Translations under genes and position numbers: made by a program
Shown here: in pieces, positions 10,082 through 18,345 of the stretch
Layout: every line of letters starts with the position of its first letter
How positions within the stretch are numbered: position 1 is the stretch's first letter
The notes under the pieces: model-generated
Databases searched by the model: none
What the model was told of the DNA's origin: nothing
Seen by the model: only the letters and a program-made list of their open reading frames with translations
Assembly: GCF_000771745.2 (NCBI RefSeq)
Contig: NZ_JPSL02000040.1
Span: 598,001 to 662,000, forward strand
Length of the DNA stretch: 64,000 nucleotides
From: Thermus filiformis
Lineage (GTDB): Bacteria; Deinococcota; Deinococci; Deinococcales; Thermaceae
Direction of reading: 5' to 3'

Positions 10082-10708
10082 GTGGAGGGTGCGGGCGTCC
10101 TGGAGGCCCCCTTCTGGGCGCGGGGCCTCCGGGTGGCGGGAGTGGACGAAGCAGGCCGGGGGGCCTGGGCGGGGCCTTTGGTGGTGGGGGCGGTGATCCT
10201 TCCTGTGTTGCCTTCGGCAAGCAACCCCCTGGGGGCCTACCCTTTCCGGGACTCCAAGGCCCTTTCCCCGGGGGCGCGGAAGAGGCTGGCGGAGGAGGTG
10301 AAGCGGGTGGCCTTGGCCTGGGGCATAGGGGTGGCGGAGGTGGAGGAGGTGGACCGGCTGGGGGTGCTCGAGGCCACCCATCTGGCGGCGGCGCGGGCCC
10401 TGGCGGGCCTCGAGGCGGAGGCCCTGGTCACCGACTACCTCTTCCTCAAGACCCCCCTTCCCATCCTCTCCCCCCCGAGGGCGGAGGAGCAAAGCCCCAG
10501 CGTGGCCGCGGCCAGCATCCTGGCCAAGGTCCACCGGGACCTGTTGATGGAGGAGCTGGACCGGCTTTACCCCGGCTACGGCTTCGCCCGGCACAAGGGG
10601 TACGGCACCCGGGAGCACCAGGAGGCCCTCCGGCTCCTCGGCCCCTCCCCCGTGCACCGGAAAAGCTTCCGCCCCGTGGCCCAGGGGCTTTTGTTAAGCC
10701 CGGATTAA
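10082..10708 (+). CDS. rnhB: Ribonuclease HII
   Basis: A 208-residue enzyme that cleaves the RNA strand of RNA-DNA hybrids. The catalytic DEAGRG motif (D22, E23) is intact, as are RDSKALSP, SVAAASILAKVHRD and the C-terminal YPGYGFARHKGYGT block. Between VVGAVILP and YPFRDSKAL, where relatives have a short loop, there is an extra run of about ten residues (VLPSASNPLG). It is encoded by a copy of the family 1 hairpin repeat, inserted in frame without loss of motifs. The GTG at 10082 is used as start. Confidence 0.88.
   Translation: MEGAGVLEAPFWARGLRVAGVDEAGRGAWAGPLVVGAVILPVLPSASNPLGAYPFRDSKALSPGARKRLAEEVKRVALAWGIGVAEVEEVDRLGVLEATHLAAARALAGLEAEALVTDYLFLKTPLPILSPPRAEEQSPSVAAASILAKVHRDLLMEELDRLYPGYGFARHKGYGTREHQEALRLLGPSPVHRKSFRPVAQGLLLSPD
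10205..10225 (-). repeat. Family 1 hairpin repeat inside rnhB
   Basis: The forward strand reads GTGTTGCCTTCGGCAAGCAA. Relative to the ltaE copy one C-G pair of the stem is flipped to G-C, so the hairpin is kept by a paired change. Here the copy is read through in frame. Confidence 0.75.
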
Positions 10709-10742
10709 GGGCGGCTTCCGCTCCCGGGGGTATCCTGAGGGT

Positions 10743-11219
10743 ATGCGGGGGCTCTGGCTTCTCCTCGTCCTCCTTTCCGGCTGCACCCTGACCTTCCAGC
10801 CTGGGGGGCTCCGCGTCACCTACCGGCTGGACCTCGAGCCCGTCATCTACCGCTTTGAGCCCGACCGGGGGCCAGGTGGGGTCTACTACGTGGGGGAGGA
10901 GGTGCGCTTCCTCCTGACCCTGGCCCGGCCCGGTTACCTGGCCCTGGTGGCCGTGGACCCGGACGGCCGCACCTACGAGTTTGACCGGGTCTACCTGCCC
11001 GCCGGCACCCACCTCCTGCCCAACCGGCCCGTGCGCTACACCCTCACGCCCCCCCGGGGGCTTTACCGGGTGCGGGCGGTCTACACCGAGGCCCCCGCCC
11101 CGGCCCGGGTCCGGCTGGAAGGGGTCTACACCGACTGGGACGCCCGGGTGCGGGTCTACCTCGAGGCCTCGGGGGGCCGCCTTTACGACCTGGCCGAGAC
11201 CTACTTCTACCTGCGCTGA
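10743..11219 (+). CDS. Lipoprotein with DUF4384-like domain
   Basis: A 158-residue protein with a short signal peptide and the lipobox LLSGC at residues 11-15, so it is probably anchored to a membrane and faces out of the cytoplasm. The rest is beta-rich: YYVGEEVRFLLTLARPGYLALVAVDPDG matches the DUF4384 pattern, followed by LPNRPVRYTLTPPRGLYRVRAVYT. Its function is not known. It lies 34 bases downstream of rnhB. Confidence 0.65.
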   Translation: MRGLWLLLVLLSGCTLTFQPGGLRVTYRLDLEPVIYRFEPDRGPGGVYYVGEEVRFLLTLARPGYLALVAVDPDGRTYEFDRVYLPAGTHLLPNRPVRYTLTPPRGLYRVRAVYTEAPAPARVRLEGVYTDWDARVRVYLEASGGRLYDLAETYFYLR

Positions 11220-11240
11220 GAGTTTATTCATGCGGGGGGC

Positions 11241-11275
11241 TTGCCAGGCCAAGCCGCCTTTGGGGTATAATCCCC
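11241..11275 (+). promoter_or_regulatory. Promoter for dctP
   Basis: TTGCCA (11241-11246), a 19-base spacer and TATAAT (11266-11271) are seen. The -10 sits inside GGGGTATAATCCCC, a near-palindrome that recurs exactly at the folP promoter. A Shine-Dalgarno (AGGAGGTGA) follows ahead of the ATG at 11302. Confidence 0.6.
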
Positions 11276-11301
11276 CCGTACCGCCTCATAGGAGGTGAAG
11301 G

Positions 11302-12381
11302 ATGAACCGGCGCGACTTTTTGAAGAAGGCAGGCGTAGGCGTGGCGGCGAGCGCGGCCTTTGGCCCCGTGTTCGCCCAGGCTACCCCCACCATCCGCTGG
11401 CGGCTGGCCTCGAGCTTCCCCAAGAGCCTGGACACCATCTTCGGGGCGGCGGAGGTCCTGGCGGACCGGGTCTCGGCCCTCACCGGGGGCAGGTTCCAGA
11501 TCCGCCCTTACCAGGCGGGAGAGATCGTTCCCGGCCTCCAGGTGATGGACGCGGTCCAGCAGGGCACGGTGGAGGTGGGGCACACCGCCAGCTACTACTT
11601 CGTGGGCAAGGCCCAGGTCCTCGCCTATGACACCTCGGTGCCCTTCGGCCTCACCGCCCGCCAGCAGAACGCCTGGATGTACTACGGGGGCGGGCTGGAG
11701 CTCTTCCGCTCCATCTTCGCTGACTTCGGCATCATCCAGTTCCCGGGCGGGAACACGGGGGTGCAGATGGGGGGCTGGTTCCGCAGGGAGATCCGGGGCC
11801 TTTCCGACCTCAAGGGCCTGAAGATGCGCATCCCCGGCCCCGGAGGCCAGGTGATGAGCCGGCTCGGGGTGGTGCCCCAGGTGCTGGCGGCCGGGGACAT
11901 CTACCCGGCCCTGGAGCGCGGCACCATTGACGCCACCGAGTGGGTGGGCCCTTACGACGACGAGAAGCTGGGGTTCTACAAGGTGGCCAAGTACTACTAC
12001 TACCCCGGCTGGCACGAGCCCGGGCCCCAGCTCTCCTTCTACGTGAACCTCAGGGAGTGGCAGAGGCTCCCCAAGGAGTACCAGCAGGCCTTTGAGGCGG
12101 CGGCGGCCGAGGCCAACCTCGCCATGCTGGCCAAGTACGACCAGGTGAACCCGCCGGCCCTCCAGCGCCTCCTTAAGGCGGGGGTGCGCCTGCGCAAGTG
12201 GCCCAACGAGATCATGCAGGCGGCCCAGAAGGCGGCCTTTGAGTGGTACGAGGAGGAGGCGGCCAAGGACGCTACTTACCGCAAGGTCTACACCGCCTGG
12301 AAGGCTTTCCGGCAGGAGCAGTACCGCTGGTTTGCGGTGGCCGAGCTGGGCTACGAGCAGTTTGCCCTTCCCACCGCCTGA
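11302..12381 (+). CDS. dctP: TRAP transporter substrate-binding protein
   Basis: A 359-residue periplasmic receptor. It begins NRRDFLKKAGVGVAASAAF, a twin-arginine signal, with likely cleavage near PVFAQA. The DctP fold is shown by LASSFPKSLDTIFGAAEV, LSDLKGLKMRIPG and TIDATEWVGPYDDEKLGF; the conserved arginine of GLKMRIPG binds the substrate carboxylate in this family. The closest group I can name is the keto-acid/lactate receptors of Thermus TRAP systems, so a 2-oxo or hydroxy acid is likely. The membrane subunits lie convergent, just downstream. Confidence 0.88.
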   Translation: MNRRDFLKKAGVGVAASAAFGPVFAQATPTIRWRLASSFPKSLDTIFGAAEVLADRVSALTGGRFQIRPYQAGEIVPGLQVMDAVQQGTVEVGHTASYYFVGKAQVLAYDTSVPFGLTARQQNAWMYYGGGLELFRSIFADFGIIQFPGGNTGVQMGGWFRREIRGLSDLKGLKMRIPGPGGQVMSRLGVVPQVLAAGDIYPALERGTIDATEWVGPYDDEKLGFYKVAKYYYYPGWHEPGPQLSFYVNLREWQRLPKEYQQAFEAAAAEANLAMLAKYDQVNPPALQRLLKAGVRLRKWPNEIMQAAQKAAFEWYEEEAAKDATYRKVYTAWKAFRQEQYRWFAVAELGYEQFALPTA

Positions 12382-12394
12382 GGAAGGAACGCCG

Positions 12395-12424
12395 CCCCCC
12401 GGGGAGGGCCTCCCCGGGGGGTTT
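12395..12424 (+). terminator. Intrinsic terminator after dctP
   Basis: A 13-bp GC-only stem (CCCCCCGGGGAGG paired with CCTCCCCGGGGGG) is followed by TTTCCTT, 14 bases after the dctP stop. Confidence 0.75.
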
Positions 12425-12439
12425 CCTTGCACCGGGCCG

Positions 12440-12558
12440 GGGTGGTGCTACCGGGGCCCCCGTCCCAGCGCAAGCTGGGACGGGGGCCCCAGCTTGGCTT
12501 GCGCCAAGCTGGGGTGGTTTCGGGGCCCCCATCCTGGCGCAAGCCAGGATGGGGTGGC
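12440..12558. repeat. Hairpin array (family 2), three units
   Basis: Three consecutive hairpins lie between the convergent dctP and dctM genes: CGTCCCAGC/GCTGGGACG (from about 12461), CAGCTTGGC/GCCAAGCTG (from about 12489) and CATCCTGGC/GCCAGGATG (from about 12530). All share GGGGCCCC and GGGGTGG flanks. The three stem types differ by paired substitutions. Confidence 0.85.
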
Positions 12559-12559
12559 G

Positions 12560-14062
12560 CTAGCCGCCGAAGCCGGAGTAGACCAGGTTCAGGATGGGCT
12601 CCCGCAGGAAGTAGACCAGGACCAGCACCACAAGCTGCAGGGCGATGAAGGGAACGCCCCCCAGGTAGATGTCGGCGGTCTTCACCTCCTTGGGGGCCAC
12701 GTTGCGCAGGTAGAAAAGGGCAAAGCCGAAGGGCGGGGTGAGGAAGGAGGTCTGGAGGTTCACCCCCACCAGGAGGCCGAACCAGAGCTTGTCTATTCCC
12801 AAGGCTTCGGCCCCGATGGCCAGGAGGGGCAGGGCGATGAAGGCGATCTCAAAGAAGTCTATGAAGAAGCCCAGGAGGAAGACCAGGAGCATCACGAAGA
12901 GGATGAACCCCACCTCTCCCCCGGGGAGGCCGGTGAAGAAGCCCTCCACCCAGAGGTCCCCGTCCACCCCCCGGAAGACCAGGCTGAAGAGGGTGGAGCC
13001 GATGAGGATGAAGACCACGAAGGCGGTGAGCTTAGCCGTCCCCTCCATAGCCTGGTAGAGTACCCGGAAGGAAAGCCTCCGGTTCAGGGCGGCCAGGACC
13101 AAGGCCCCCACCACCCCCATGGCCCCGGCCTCCGTGGGGGTGGCCAGGCCGATGAGGACGGTGCCCAGGACCAGGAAGATCAGGACCAAAGGCGGGACCA
13201 TGGAGAGGAGGGCCCGCTTGAGGAGGGGGTTTTTCCGGATCCAGGGGAGGAGGAAAAGGGTCCAGAGGAAGAGGGCCAGGAGCACCTCCAGGCCCTCGAG
13301 CCAGCCCGGGAGGTGGAGGAAGCCGCCAAGCCGCCAGGCCCCGACCCCCACCAGGAGGTAGGAGAGGAGGGCGAAGGCCGCCCCGGCCTCCTTCCCCGCC
13401 TCGGGCCGGGCCTCCTTGGGCAGGGCGGGGGCCCAGTGGGGGTGGACCAGGGCCACGTAGACCACGTAGAGGAAGTAGAGGGCCACGGTGGCCAGGGAGG
13501 GGATGAGGGCCGCCTTGTACATGTCCCCCACGCTCACCCCCAGCTGGTCCGAAAGCACGATCAGGACCACGCTCGGGGGGATGATCTGGGCCAGGGTGGC
13601 CGAGCCCAGGATCACTCCGCTCGCGAAGCGGGGGTTGTAGCCGTACTTCAGCATCACCGGGAGGGAGATGAGGCCCATGGCCATGACGCTCGCCGCCACC
13701 ACCCCGGTGGTGGCGGCGAGGATCGCCCCCACGAAGACCACGCTCAGGGCAAGGCCCCCCCTAAGGGGCCCGAAGAGACGGCCCATGGTGTCCAGGAGGT
13801 CCTCCGCCAGGCCGCTTTTCTCCAGGAGGATGCCCATGAGGGTGAAGAAGGGGATGGCCAGGAGGAGCTGGTTGGACATGATCCCGAAGATGCGGTCGGG
13901 CATGGCCTGGAGGAGGGCGGGGGGGAAAAGGTCCAGGGCGATGCCCAGAAAGCCGAAGACCATCCCCACCGCCCCCAGGGCGAAGGCCACGGGGTAGCCG
14001 GAGAGGAGGAAGGCCACCAGGGCCAAAAACATCAGGGGGGGCATGAGGGCGTGCAGGTCCAC
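12560..14062 (-). CDS. dctM: TRAP transporter large permease
   Basis: A 500-residue permease with about 12-13 hydrophobic segments. The DctM signatures are LLAIPFFTLMGILLEKSGLAEDLLD, GAILAATTGVVAASVMAMGLISLPVM and the second-half repeat TPTEAGAMGVVGALVLA. It is the Na+-coupled channel part of the tripartite transporter. A GTG start directly follows the dctQ stop (TAG at 14063-14065), so the two subunits are translationally coupled. dctP faces it on the other strand. Confidence 0.9.
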   Translation of the reverse strand: MDLHALMPPLMFLALVAFLLSGYPVAFALGAVGMVFGFLGIALDLFPPALLQAMPDRIFGIMSNQLLLAIPFFTLMGILLEKSGLAEDLLDTMGRLFGPLRGGLALSVVFVGAILAATTGVVAASVMAMGLISLPVMLKYGYNPRFASGVILGSATLAQIIPPSVVLIVLSDQLGVSVGDMYKAALIPSLATVALYFLYVVYVALVHPHWAPALPKEARPEAGKEAGAAFALLSYLLVGVGAWRLGGFLHLPGWLEGLEVLLALFLWTLFLLPWIRKNPLLKRALLSMVPPLVLIFLVLGTVLIGLATPTEAGAMGVVGALVLAALNRRLSFRVLYQAMEGTAKLTAFVVFILIGSTLFSLVFRGVDGDLWVEGFFTGLPGGEVGFILFVMLLVFLLGFFIDFFEIAFIALPLLAIGAEALGIDKLWFGLLVGVNLQTSFLTPPFGFALFYLRNVAPKEVKTADIYLGGVPFIALQLVVLVLVYFLREPILNLVYSGFGG

Positions 14063-14602
14063 CTAGGCCACCTCCTTTTCCTCTTCCTCGGCCAGGGCGT
14101 ACTGGCCGGTGAGGTAGGCGATCCGCTTGATGAGCTCGGAGATCCCCTGGAGGGCGAGGAGGGCGAAGCCTATGGGCACCGCCAGCTTGATGGGCCAGCG
14201 GGGAAGCCCCCCCGCGTCGGGGGAGACCTCGCGGACGCTTATGGAGTTCATCACCCAGGGCCAGGAGAGGTAGAGGACCCCCAGGGCCATGGGCAGGAGG
14301 AAGAGGACCGTGCCCACCACGTCAATCCAGGCCCGGGTGCGCGGGGGGAAGCGGCCGTAGATGAGGTCTATGCGCACGTGGGCGTTGTGCTTAAGGGCGT
14401 AGGCCCCCCCGAGGAGGAAGATGAGGCTGAAGAGGTACCACTGGGCCTCGAGGTAGGCGTTGGAGCTGTAGCGGAACCCGTAGCGCAAGATGGCGTTGCC
14501 GGCGGAGAGGAGGGCCACCAGGAGGACGAGCCAGACCACGGCCCGCCCCACCCCTTCCGTGAGGGCGTCTATGGCGCGGGATAGACCCAGTAAGAAACGC
14601 AT
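14063..14602 (-). CDS. dctQ: TRAP transporter small permease
   Basis: A 179-residue protein with four hydrophobic helices and the DctQ core (AQWYLFSLIFLLGGAYALKHNAHVRID, where the H-x-R-x-D motif is typical of the family). The charged tail AEEEEKEVA ends directly at dctM. It connects the permease to the receptor. The ATG at 14602 is used; the region upstream toward the MFS gene is filled by a hairpin array. Confidence 0.88.
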   Translation of the reverse strand: MRFLLGLSRAIDALTEGVGRAVVWLVLLVALLSAGNAILRYGFRYSSNAYLEAQWYLFSLIFLLGGAYALKHNAHVRIDLIYGRFPPRTRAWIDVVGTVLFLLPMALGVLYLSWPWVMNSISVREVSPDAGGLPRWPIKLAVPIGFALLALQGISELIKRIAYLTGQYALAEEEEKEVA

Positions 14603-14680
14603 ATTTACCCCCTAGAAAGACCGGCCCCATCCTACCCGGGGCGGGGCCGGGCGTCAATCCGGCCTCCCGGGTAATGCCAC

Positions 14681-14860
14681 ATTACGCAGTTTCCTTCGCA
14701 TACGTGTCCTCGCCAGAAGGCTTGGGAAAGGCTTTACCGGGGCCCCCGTCCCAGCGCAAGCTGGGACGGGGTGGTTTACCGGGGCCCCCATCCTGGCGCA
14801 AGCCAGGATGGGGTGGTATTACCGGGGTCCCCAGCTTGGCGCAAGCCAAGCTGGGGTGGT
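14681..14860 (+). repeat. Hairpin array (family 2), long form, copy B
   Basis: A leader (GTTTCCTTCGCATACGTGTC, then GGCTTGGGAAAGGCTTTA) precedes three hairpins of the types CGTCCCAGC (about 14746), CATCCTGGC (about 14788) and CAGCTTGGC (about 14831), each with a GCAA loop. The array lies between dctQ and the tail of the MFS gene. Confidence 0.85.
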
Positions 14861-14861
14861 A

Positions 14862-16070
14862 TCACCGGGCCCTCCGCACGAGCCCCACCAGGAAGGCCCC
14901 CAGGAGGAAGAAGACCCCCGCCAGGAGGAAGAGGACCAGGTAGCCGAGCCCCGCTTCCCGGGCGTTCAGGAGGTCCAAAGGCCGGCCGAAGGCCCCCGCC
15001 AGGACCTGGGGCAAGACGATGGAGGTCTGCCAGAGGCCCATGTCCGTGGCGTGGGCCCTGGGGTCCCGTAGCACATCCGTCACCAGGGCCCAGTCCGCCG
15101 CCAAATAGACCCCGTAGAAGAGGCCGAAGAGGAGGGCGAGACCCAGGAGGAGGTCGTAGCGGGGAAAGAAGAGGAGAAAGGGCATCAAAAGGCCCAGCCC
15201 CGCCCCCGACAGGTAGATGAGGGGCTTCCGGCCCCAGCGGTCCGAGGCCCGGCCCGCGGGGACGCTGGCCAGGGCGGCCCCCAGGGAGATGAGGAGGCCC
15301 AAAAGGGCCACCGCCTGGTAGGGCTCCTCGGCCAGGGTCCGCCCCAGGGCCCGGAAGACCCCCACCACGTCGGCCAGGTAGTACTGCAGGTAGGTCTGGG
15401 CCAGGTAGAAGCCCAGCATCACCAGGAAGCGGGTGAGGTAGACCAGGAGGAAGTCCCGGTCCCACCAGGGGGCGGCCAGAGCCTCGAGGAAGGGGCGGCT
15501 CGAGGCCAAGGAAAGCCGCTCCGGCACCAGCCGGAGGCTTAGGCCCGCCCCCAGGAGGTTGAGCAGGGCCGCCAGGTAGGCCTGGGCCGAGAGGGGGAGA
15601 AGAAAGCCCGCCACCCCGCCCAGGACCTGGCCCGCCACCTGCAAAAGCCCCATGTACCCCGAGGCCGTCCCCCGCTCCCGCTTGGGCACCAGGTCGGGGA
15701 TGAGGGCGCTGTAGGGCCCGGTGGCCAGGTCGTCCGCCACCTGGAGGAGGAGGTAGGCCAGGAGGAGGACCCCGTAGCTCGGGGCGTGGACCAGGAAGAG
15801 GAGGGCGAAGGCGGTGAGGAGGCTTCCCCAAAGGAGGAAGGGCCTCCTCCTGCCCAGCCGGTCCGAGAGGTAGCCCATGAGGGGAGGGCCCAGAAGGGCC
15901 AAGACCGCCCCCAGGCCGAAGAGGAAGCCCAGCCGGGTGGCCTTTTCCTCCTCCGGGGAGAGCTCCGCCACCTTGGCGGGCAGGAGGACGAGGAGGACCA
16001 GGAACCACTTGAAGCTGGTGGCGAACCAGTAAGCGGAAAGGCGGAGGAACCATCCGGCCCCGTGGCGCAT
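14862..16070 (-). CDS. MFS transporter
   Basis: A 402-residue major facilitator with 12 predicted helices. GYLSDRLGRRRPFLLWGSLL between helices 2 and 3 and AGRASDRWGRKPLIYLSGAG in the second half are the two copies of the MFS loop motif. The DLVPKRERGTASGYMGLLQ segment resembles the sugar/cation symporter group, so a sugar-like substrate is possible but not shown. It starts at 16070, divergent from folP. Confidence 0.82.
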   Translation of the reverse strand: MRHGAGWFLRLSAYWFATSFKWFLVLLVLLPAKVAELSPEEEKATRLGFLFGLGAVLALLGPPLMGYLSDRLGRRRPFLLWGSLLTAFALLFLVHAPSYGVLLLAYLLLQVADDLATGPYSALIPDLVPKRERGTASGYMGLLQVAGQVLGGVAGFLLPLSAQAYLAALLNLLGAGLSLRLVPERLSLASSRPFLEALAAPWWDRDFLLVYLTRFLVMLGFYLAQTYLQYYLADVVGVFRALGRTLAEEPYQAVALLGLLISLGAALASVPAGRASDRWGRKPLIYLSGAGLGLLMPFLLFFPRYDLLLGLALLFGLFYGVYLAADWALVTDVLRDPRAHATDMGLWQTSIVLPQVLAGAFGRPLDLLNAREAGLGYLVLFLLAGVFFLLGAFLVGLVRRAR

Positions 16071-16112
16071 GGGCCTTACCTTACCAGAGGGTGGCCTCGG
16101 GGACCACCAGGA

Positions 16113-16126
16113 GGGGTATAATCCCC
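16113..16126 (+). promoter_or_regulatory. Leaderless promoter for folP
   Basis: TATAAT at 16117-16122 inside GGGGTATAATCCCC lies 8 bases before the GTG at 16131. The same 14 bases occur at the dctP promoter (11262-11275). No convincing -35 is visible. Confidence 0.6.
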
Positions 16127-16130
16127 AGGC

Positions 16131-16952
16131 GTGGTGCTCTGGCTTAGGGAAAAGCCCTTGGACCTCCGCCGGGTCCGGCTCATGGGGGTTTTGAACCTCA
16201 CCCCGGACTCCTTCTCGGACGGGGGGCGGTACCTGGAGCCGGAAAAGGCCCTGGAGCGGGCGCGGCAGATGGTGGCCGAGGGGGCGGACCTTTTGGACCT
16301 GGGGGCCGAGTCCACGCGGCCCGGGGCCGAGCCCGTGCCGGTGGAGGAGGAGAAAAGGCGGCTCCTTCCCGTCCTCGAGGCCGTCCTCTCCCTGGGGGTG
16401 CCGGTCTCGGTGGACACCCGCAAGCCCGAGGTGGCCGAGGAGGCCCTAAAGATGGGGGCCCACCTCCTGAACGACGTCACGGGCCTGAGGGACGAGCGGA
16501 TGCTGGCCCTGGCCGCCCGCTACGGGGTGCCCGCCGTGGTCATGCACATGCCCGTCCCCGACCCCAAGACGATGATGGACCACGCCCACTACCAGGACGT
16601 GGTGGCCGAGGTCAAGGCCTTCCTGCAGGCCCAGGCGGAAAAGGCCCTCCGGGCCGGGGTGCCCCAGGTGGTCCTGGACCCGGGGTTCGGCTTCGGGAAG
16701 CTCCTGGAGCACAACCTGGCCCTCCTGCGCCGCCTGGAGGAGGTGGTGGCCCTGGGCCACCCGGTTTTGGTGGGGCTTTCCCGCAAGCGGACCATCGGGG
16801 AGCTCACCGGGGTGGAGAGGCCCGAGGAGCGGGTCCAGGGCTCCGTGGCCGCCCACCTTTACGCGGTGGCCAAGGGGGCGAGGCTTCTAAGGGTGCACGA
16901 CGTCCGGGCCCACAAGGAGGCGCTCCGGGTCTGGGAGGCGCTGGAGGGGTAG
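16131..16952 (+). CDS. folP: Dihydropteroate synthase
   Basis: A 273-residue TIM-barrel enzyme joining p-aminobenzoate to dihydropterin diphosphate in folate synthesis. MGVLNLTPDSFSDGG, DLGAESTRPGAEPV, SVDTRKPEVAEEAL, LNDVTGLRD, VVLDPGFGFGK and GLSRKRTIGELTG are all present and intact. A GTG start is taken from the leaderless promoter immediately upstream. Its stop directly precedes the folB start codon. Confidence 0.93.
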   Translation: MVLWLREKPLDLRRVRLMGVLNLTPDSFSDGGRYLEPEKALERARQMVAEGADLLDLGAESTRPGAEPVPVEEEKRRLLPVLEAVLSLGVPVSVDTRKPEVAEEALKMGAHLLNDVTGLRDERMLALAARYGVPAVVMHMPVPDPKTMMDHAHYQDVVAEVKAFLQAQAEKALRAGVPQVVLDPGFGFGKLLEHNLALLRRLEEVVALGHPVLVGLSRKRTIGELTGVERPEERVQGSVAAHLYAVAKGARLLRVHDVRAHKEALRVWEALEG

Positions 16953-17306
16953 GTGGGGCGGATCGTCCTAGAGGGGTTGGAGTTCTACGGCCGCCACGGG
17001 GTCAGGCCCGAGGAGGGGCGGCTGGGGGCCCGGTTCGTGGTGGACGTGGAGCTCTGGGTGGGGTTTGAGGACCGGGGGGACCGCCTCGAGGAGACGGTGG
17101 ACTACGCCGCCGTCTACCAGGTGGTGGCGGAGGCGGTGACCGGCCGCCGGTTCTACCTTATAGAGGCCCTGGCGGACGCCCTGGCCCAGGCCCTCCTGGA
17201 GCGGTTTCCCCGCCTGGAGCGGGTCCGGGTGCGGGTGCACAAGCCCCACGCCCCCATCCCCGGCGTCTTCCGGGACGTCTACGCCGAAACGGAGCGCTCC
17301 CGCTAA
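16953..17306 (+). CDS. folB: Dihydroneopterin aldolase
   Basis: A 117-residue enzyme of folate synthesis that splits dihydroneopterin. Signatures are LEGLEFYGRHGVRPEE, ETVDYAAVYQVVAE, LIEALADALAQALLERF and VRVHKPHAPIPG. The GTG start abuts the folP stop, so folP-folB form a coupled operon. Confidence 0.92.
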   Translation: MGRIVLEGLEFYGRHGVRPEEGRLGARFVVDVELWVGFEDRGDRLEETVDYAAVYQVVAEAVTGRRFYLIEALADALAQALLERFPRLERVRVRVHKPHAPIPGVFRDVYAETERSR

Positions 17307-17309
17307 GGC

Positions 17310-17340
17310 CCCCAGCTTGGCATGGGCCAAACTGGGGTAG
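17310..17340 (+). repeat. Single degenerate family 2 hairpin
   Basis: CCCAGCTTGGCATGGGCCAA followed by ACTGGGG is a CAGCTTGGC-type hairpin with a mismatch. It sits between the convergent folB and NYN genes. Confidence 0.7.
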
Positions 17341-17345
17341 CGCTG

Positions 17346-17897
17346 CTACTCTTCCGGGGGCTCGGGGCTTGGGCTGGCCTGGGTCTGGGCCCGGAGCCGG
17401 TCCCAGGGGAAGTCGTCCAGGGGGTAGAACCGGTCCGCCTGCTGGGCCAGGCGGTGGGAGGAGAGGGCGTGGAAGGTGGTGTTCTCCACCTGCTTGCCCA
17501 TGTCCTGGATCACCCGGACCACCTCCGCGAAGTCCCCGTCCCCGGAGACCAGGACCGCCACGTCGTAGGCGTCCGCGTAGGCCAGGCGGAGGAGGTCTAT
17601 GGCGATCTGGATGTCCACCCCCTTTTCCACGAACCCGTCCGCCCGGCGCTCGAGGCGGCCCAGCCGCACCATCACGTAGGGGACCCGCTTGAGGTAGTTG
17701 AGGAAGCTCTGGTGGGCCTTGGCGGCCGGGTCCTCGGGGGGCAGGGGGGCGTTGTAGTAGTAGGCCCTGAGGAGCTTCCGCCCGGCGGTGAGGAGGGTGA
17801 TGAACTCCACGAAGTTCAGCCGATAGTCCGAACCCAGGTGCTGGACCAACCCCTTATAGAGGTTGGAGCCGTCTATAAATATCGCCACGCGTTCCAT
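17346..17897 (-). CDS. NYN/LabA-like PIN-fold ribonuclease domain protein
   Basis: A 183-residue protein with the NYN (PIN-like) signature: VAIFIDGSNLYKGL at the start, KGVDIQIAIDLLRLAY and VLVSGDGDFAEVVR. The aspartates D9, D96 and the DGD pair match the family's metal site, so it is a probable metal-dependent nuclease acting on RNA. The last 20 residues are proline- and glutamate-rich. It is convergent with folB and appears to be single-gene. Confidence 0.85.
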   Translation of the reverse strand: MERVAIFIDGSNLYKGLVQHLGSDYRLNFVEFITLLTAGRKLLRAYYYNAPLPPEDPAAKAHQSFLNYLKRVPYVMVRLGRLERRADGFVEKGVDIQIAIDLLRLAYADAYDVAVLVSGDGDFAEVVRVIQDMGKQVENTTFHALSSHRLAQQADRFYPLDDFPWDRLRAQTQASPSPEPPEE

Positions 17898-17976
17898 AGC
17901 GGCCTCCCGGCCCCGTGGGGGCCTGTTCCCAGTCTACGCGAGGAGGATGAAAGAAGGGTAAGCGAAAGCGCATATG

Positions 17977-18002
17977 CCCCACCGCAGGGCTATGCGGTGG
18001 GG
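17977..18002. other. Strong perfect hairpin in the gap 17898-18345
   Basis: CCCCACCGCA pairs perfectly with TGCGGTGGGG around a GGGCTA loop. It lies upstream of the NYN gene and is not followed by a T run. The rest of 17898-18170 shows no coding frame and no recognised RNA. It may be a regulatory or terminator-like structure; its role is unknown. Confidence 0.4.
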
Positions 18003-18169
18003 GGAAGGGATAGCCTGGTTTCAGCTGCCCTCTTTGGGCGAGGGGATCATACCATAAGCGCCCCGTGAGCGCAAGATGAGATCCCGCGTCCTCCCCCAGG
18101 CCTCGCGACGGGTAGAAACGCCCGCGTGCAGACGGCCTCTTCCAAGGCGCCTGATAAAGCCTCCACCGG

Positions 18170-18290
18170 GGCCCCCAGCTTGGCATACGCCAAGCTGGGG
18201 TGATTTAGCGGGGCCCCCGTCCCAGCGCAAGCTGGGACGGGGTGGCTTGCCGGGGCCCCCATCCTGGCCCCTGCCAGGATGGGGTGGTAT
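18170..18290. repeat. Hairpin array (family 2), three units, at the island edge
   Basis: Hairpins of types CAGCTTGGC (about 18176, loop ATAC), CGTCCCAGC (about 18218) and CATCCTGGC (about 18260, loop CCCCT) are seen. The last GGGGTGGTATT runs directly into CCTTTGTGTGCTACTT, the left end of the IS982-type remnant, so the IS lies at the array. Confidence 0.85.
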
Positions 18291-18345
18291 TCCTTTGTGT
18301 GCTACTTGATCTACCCCTCCTGATTGTGGCAAAAGGGGGGGTGCC

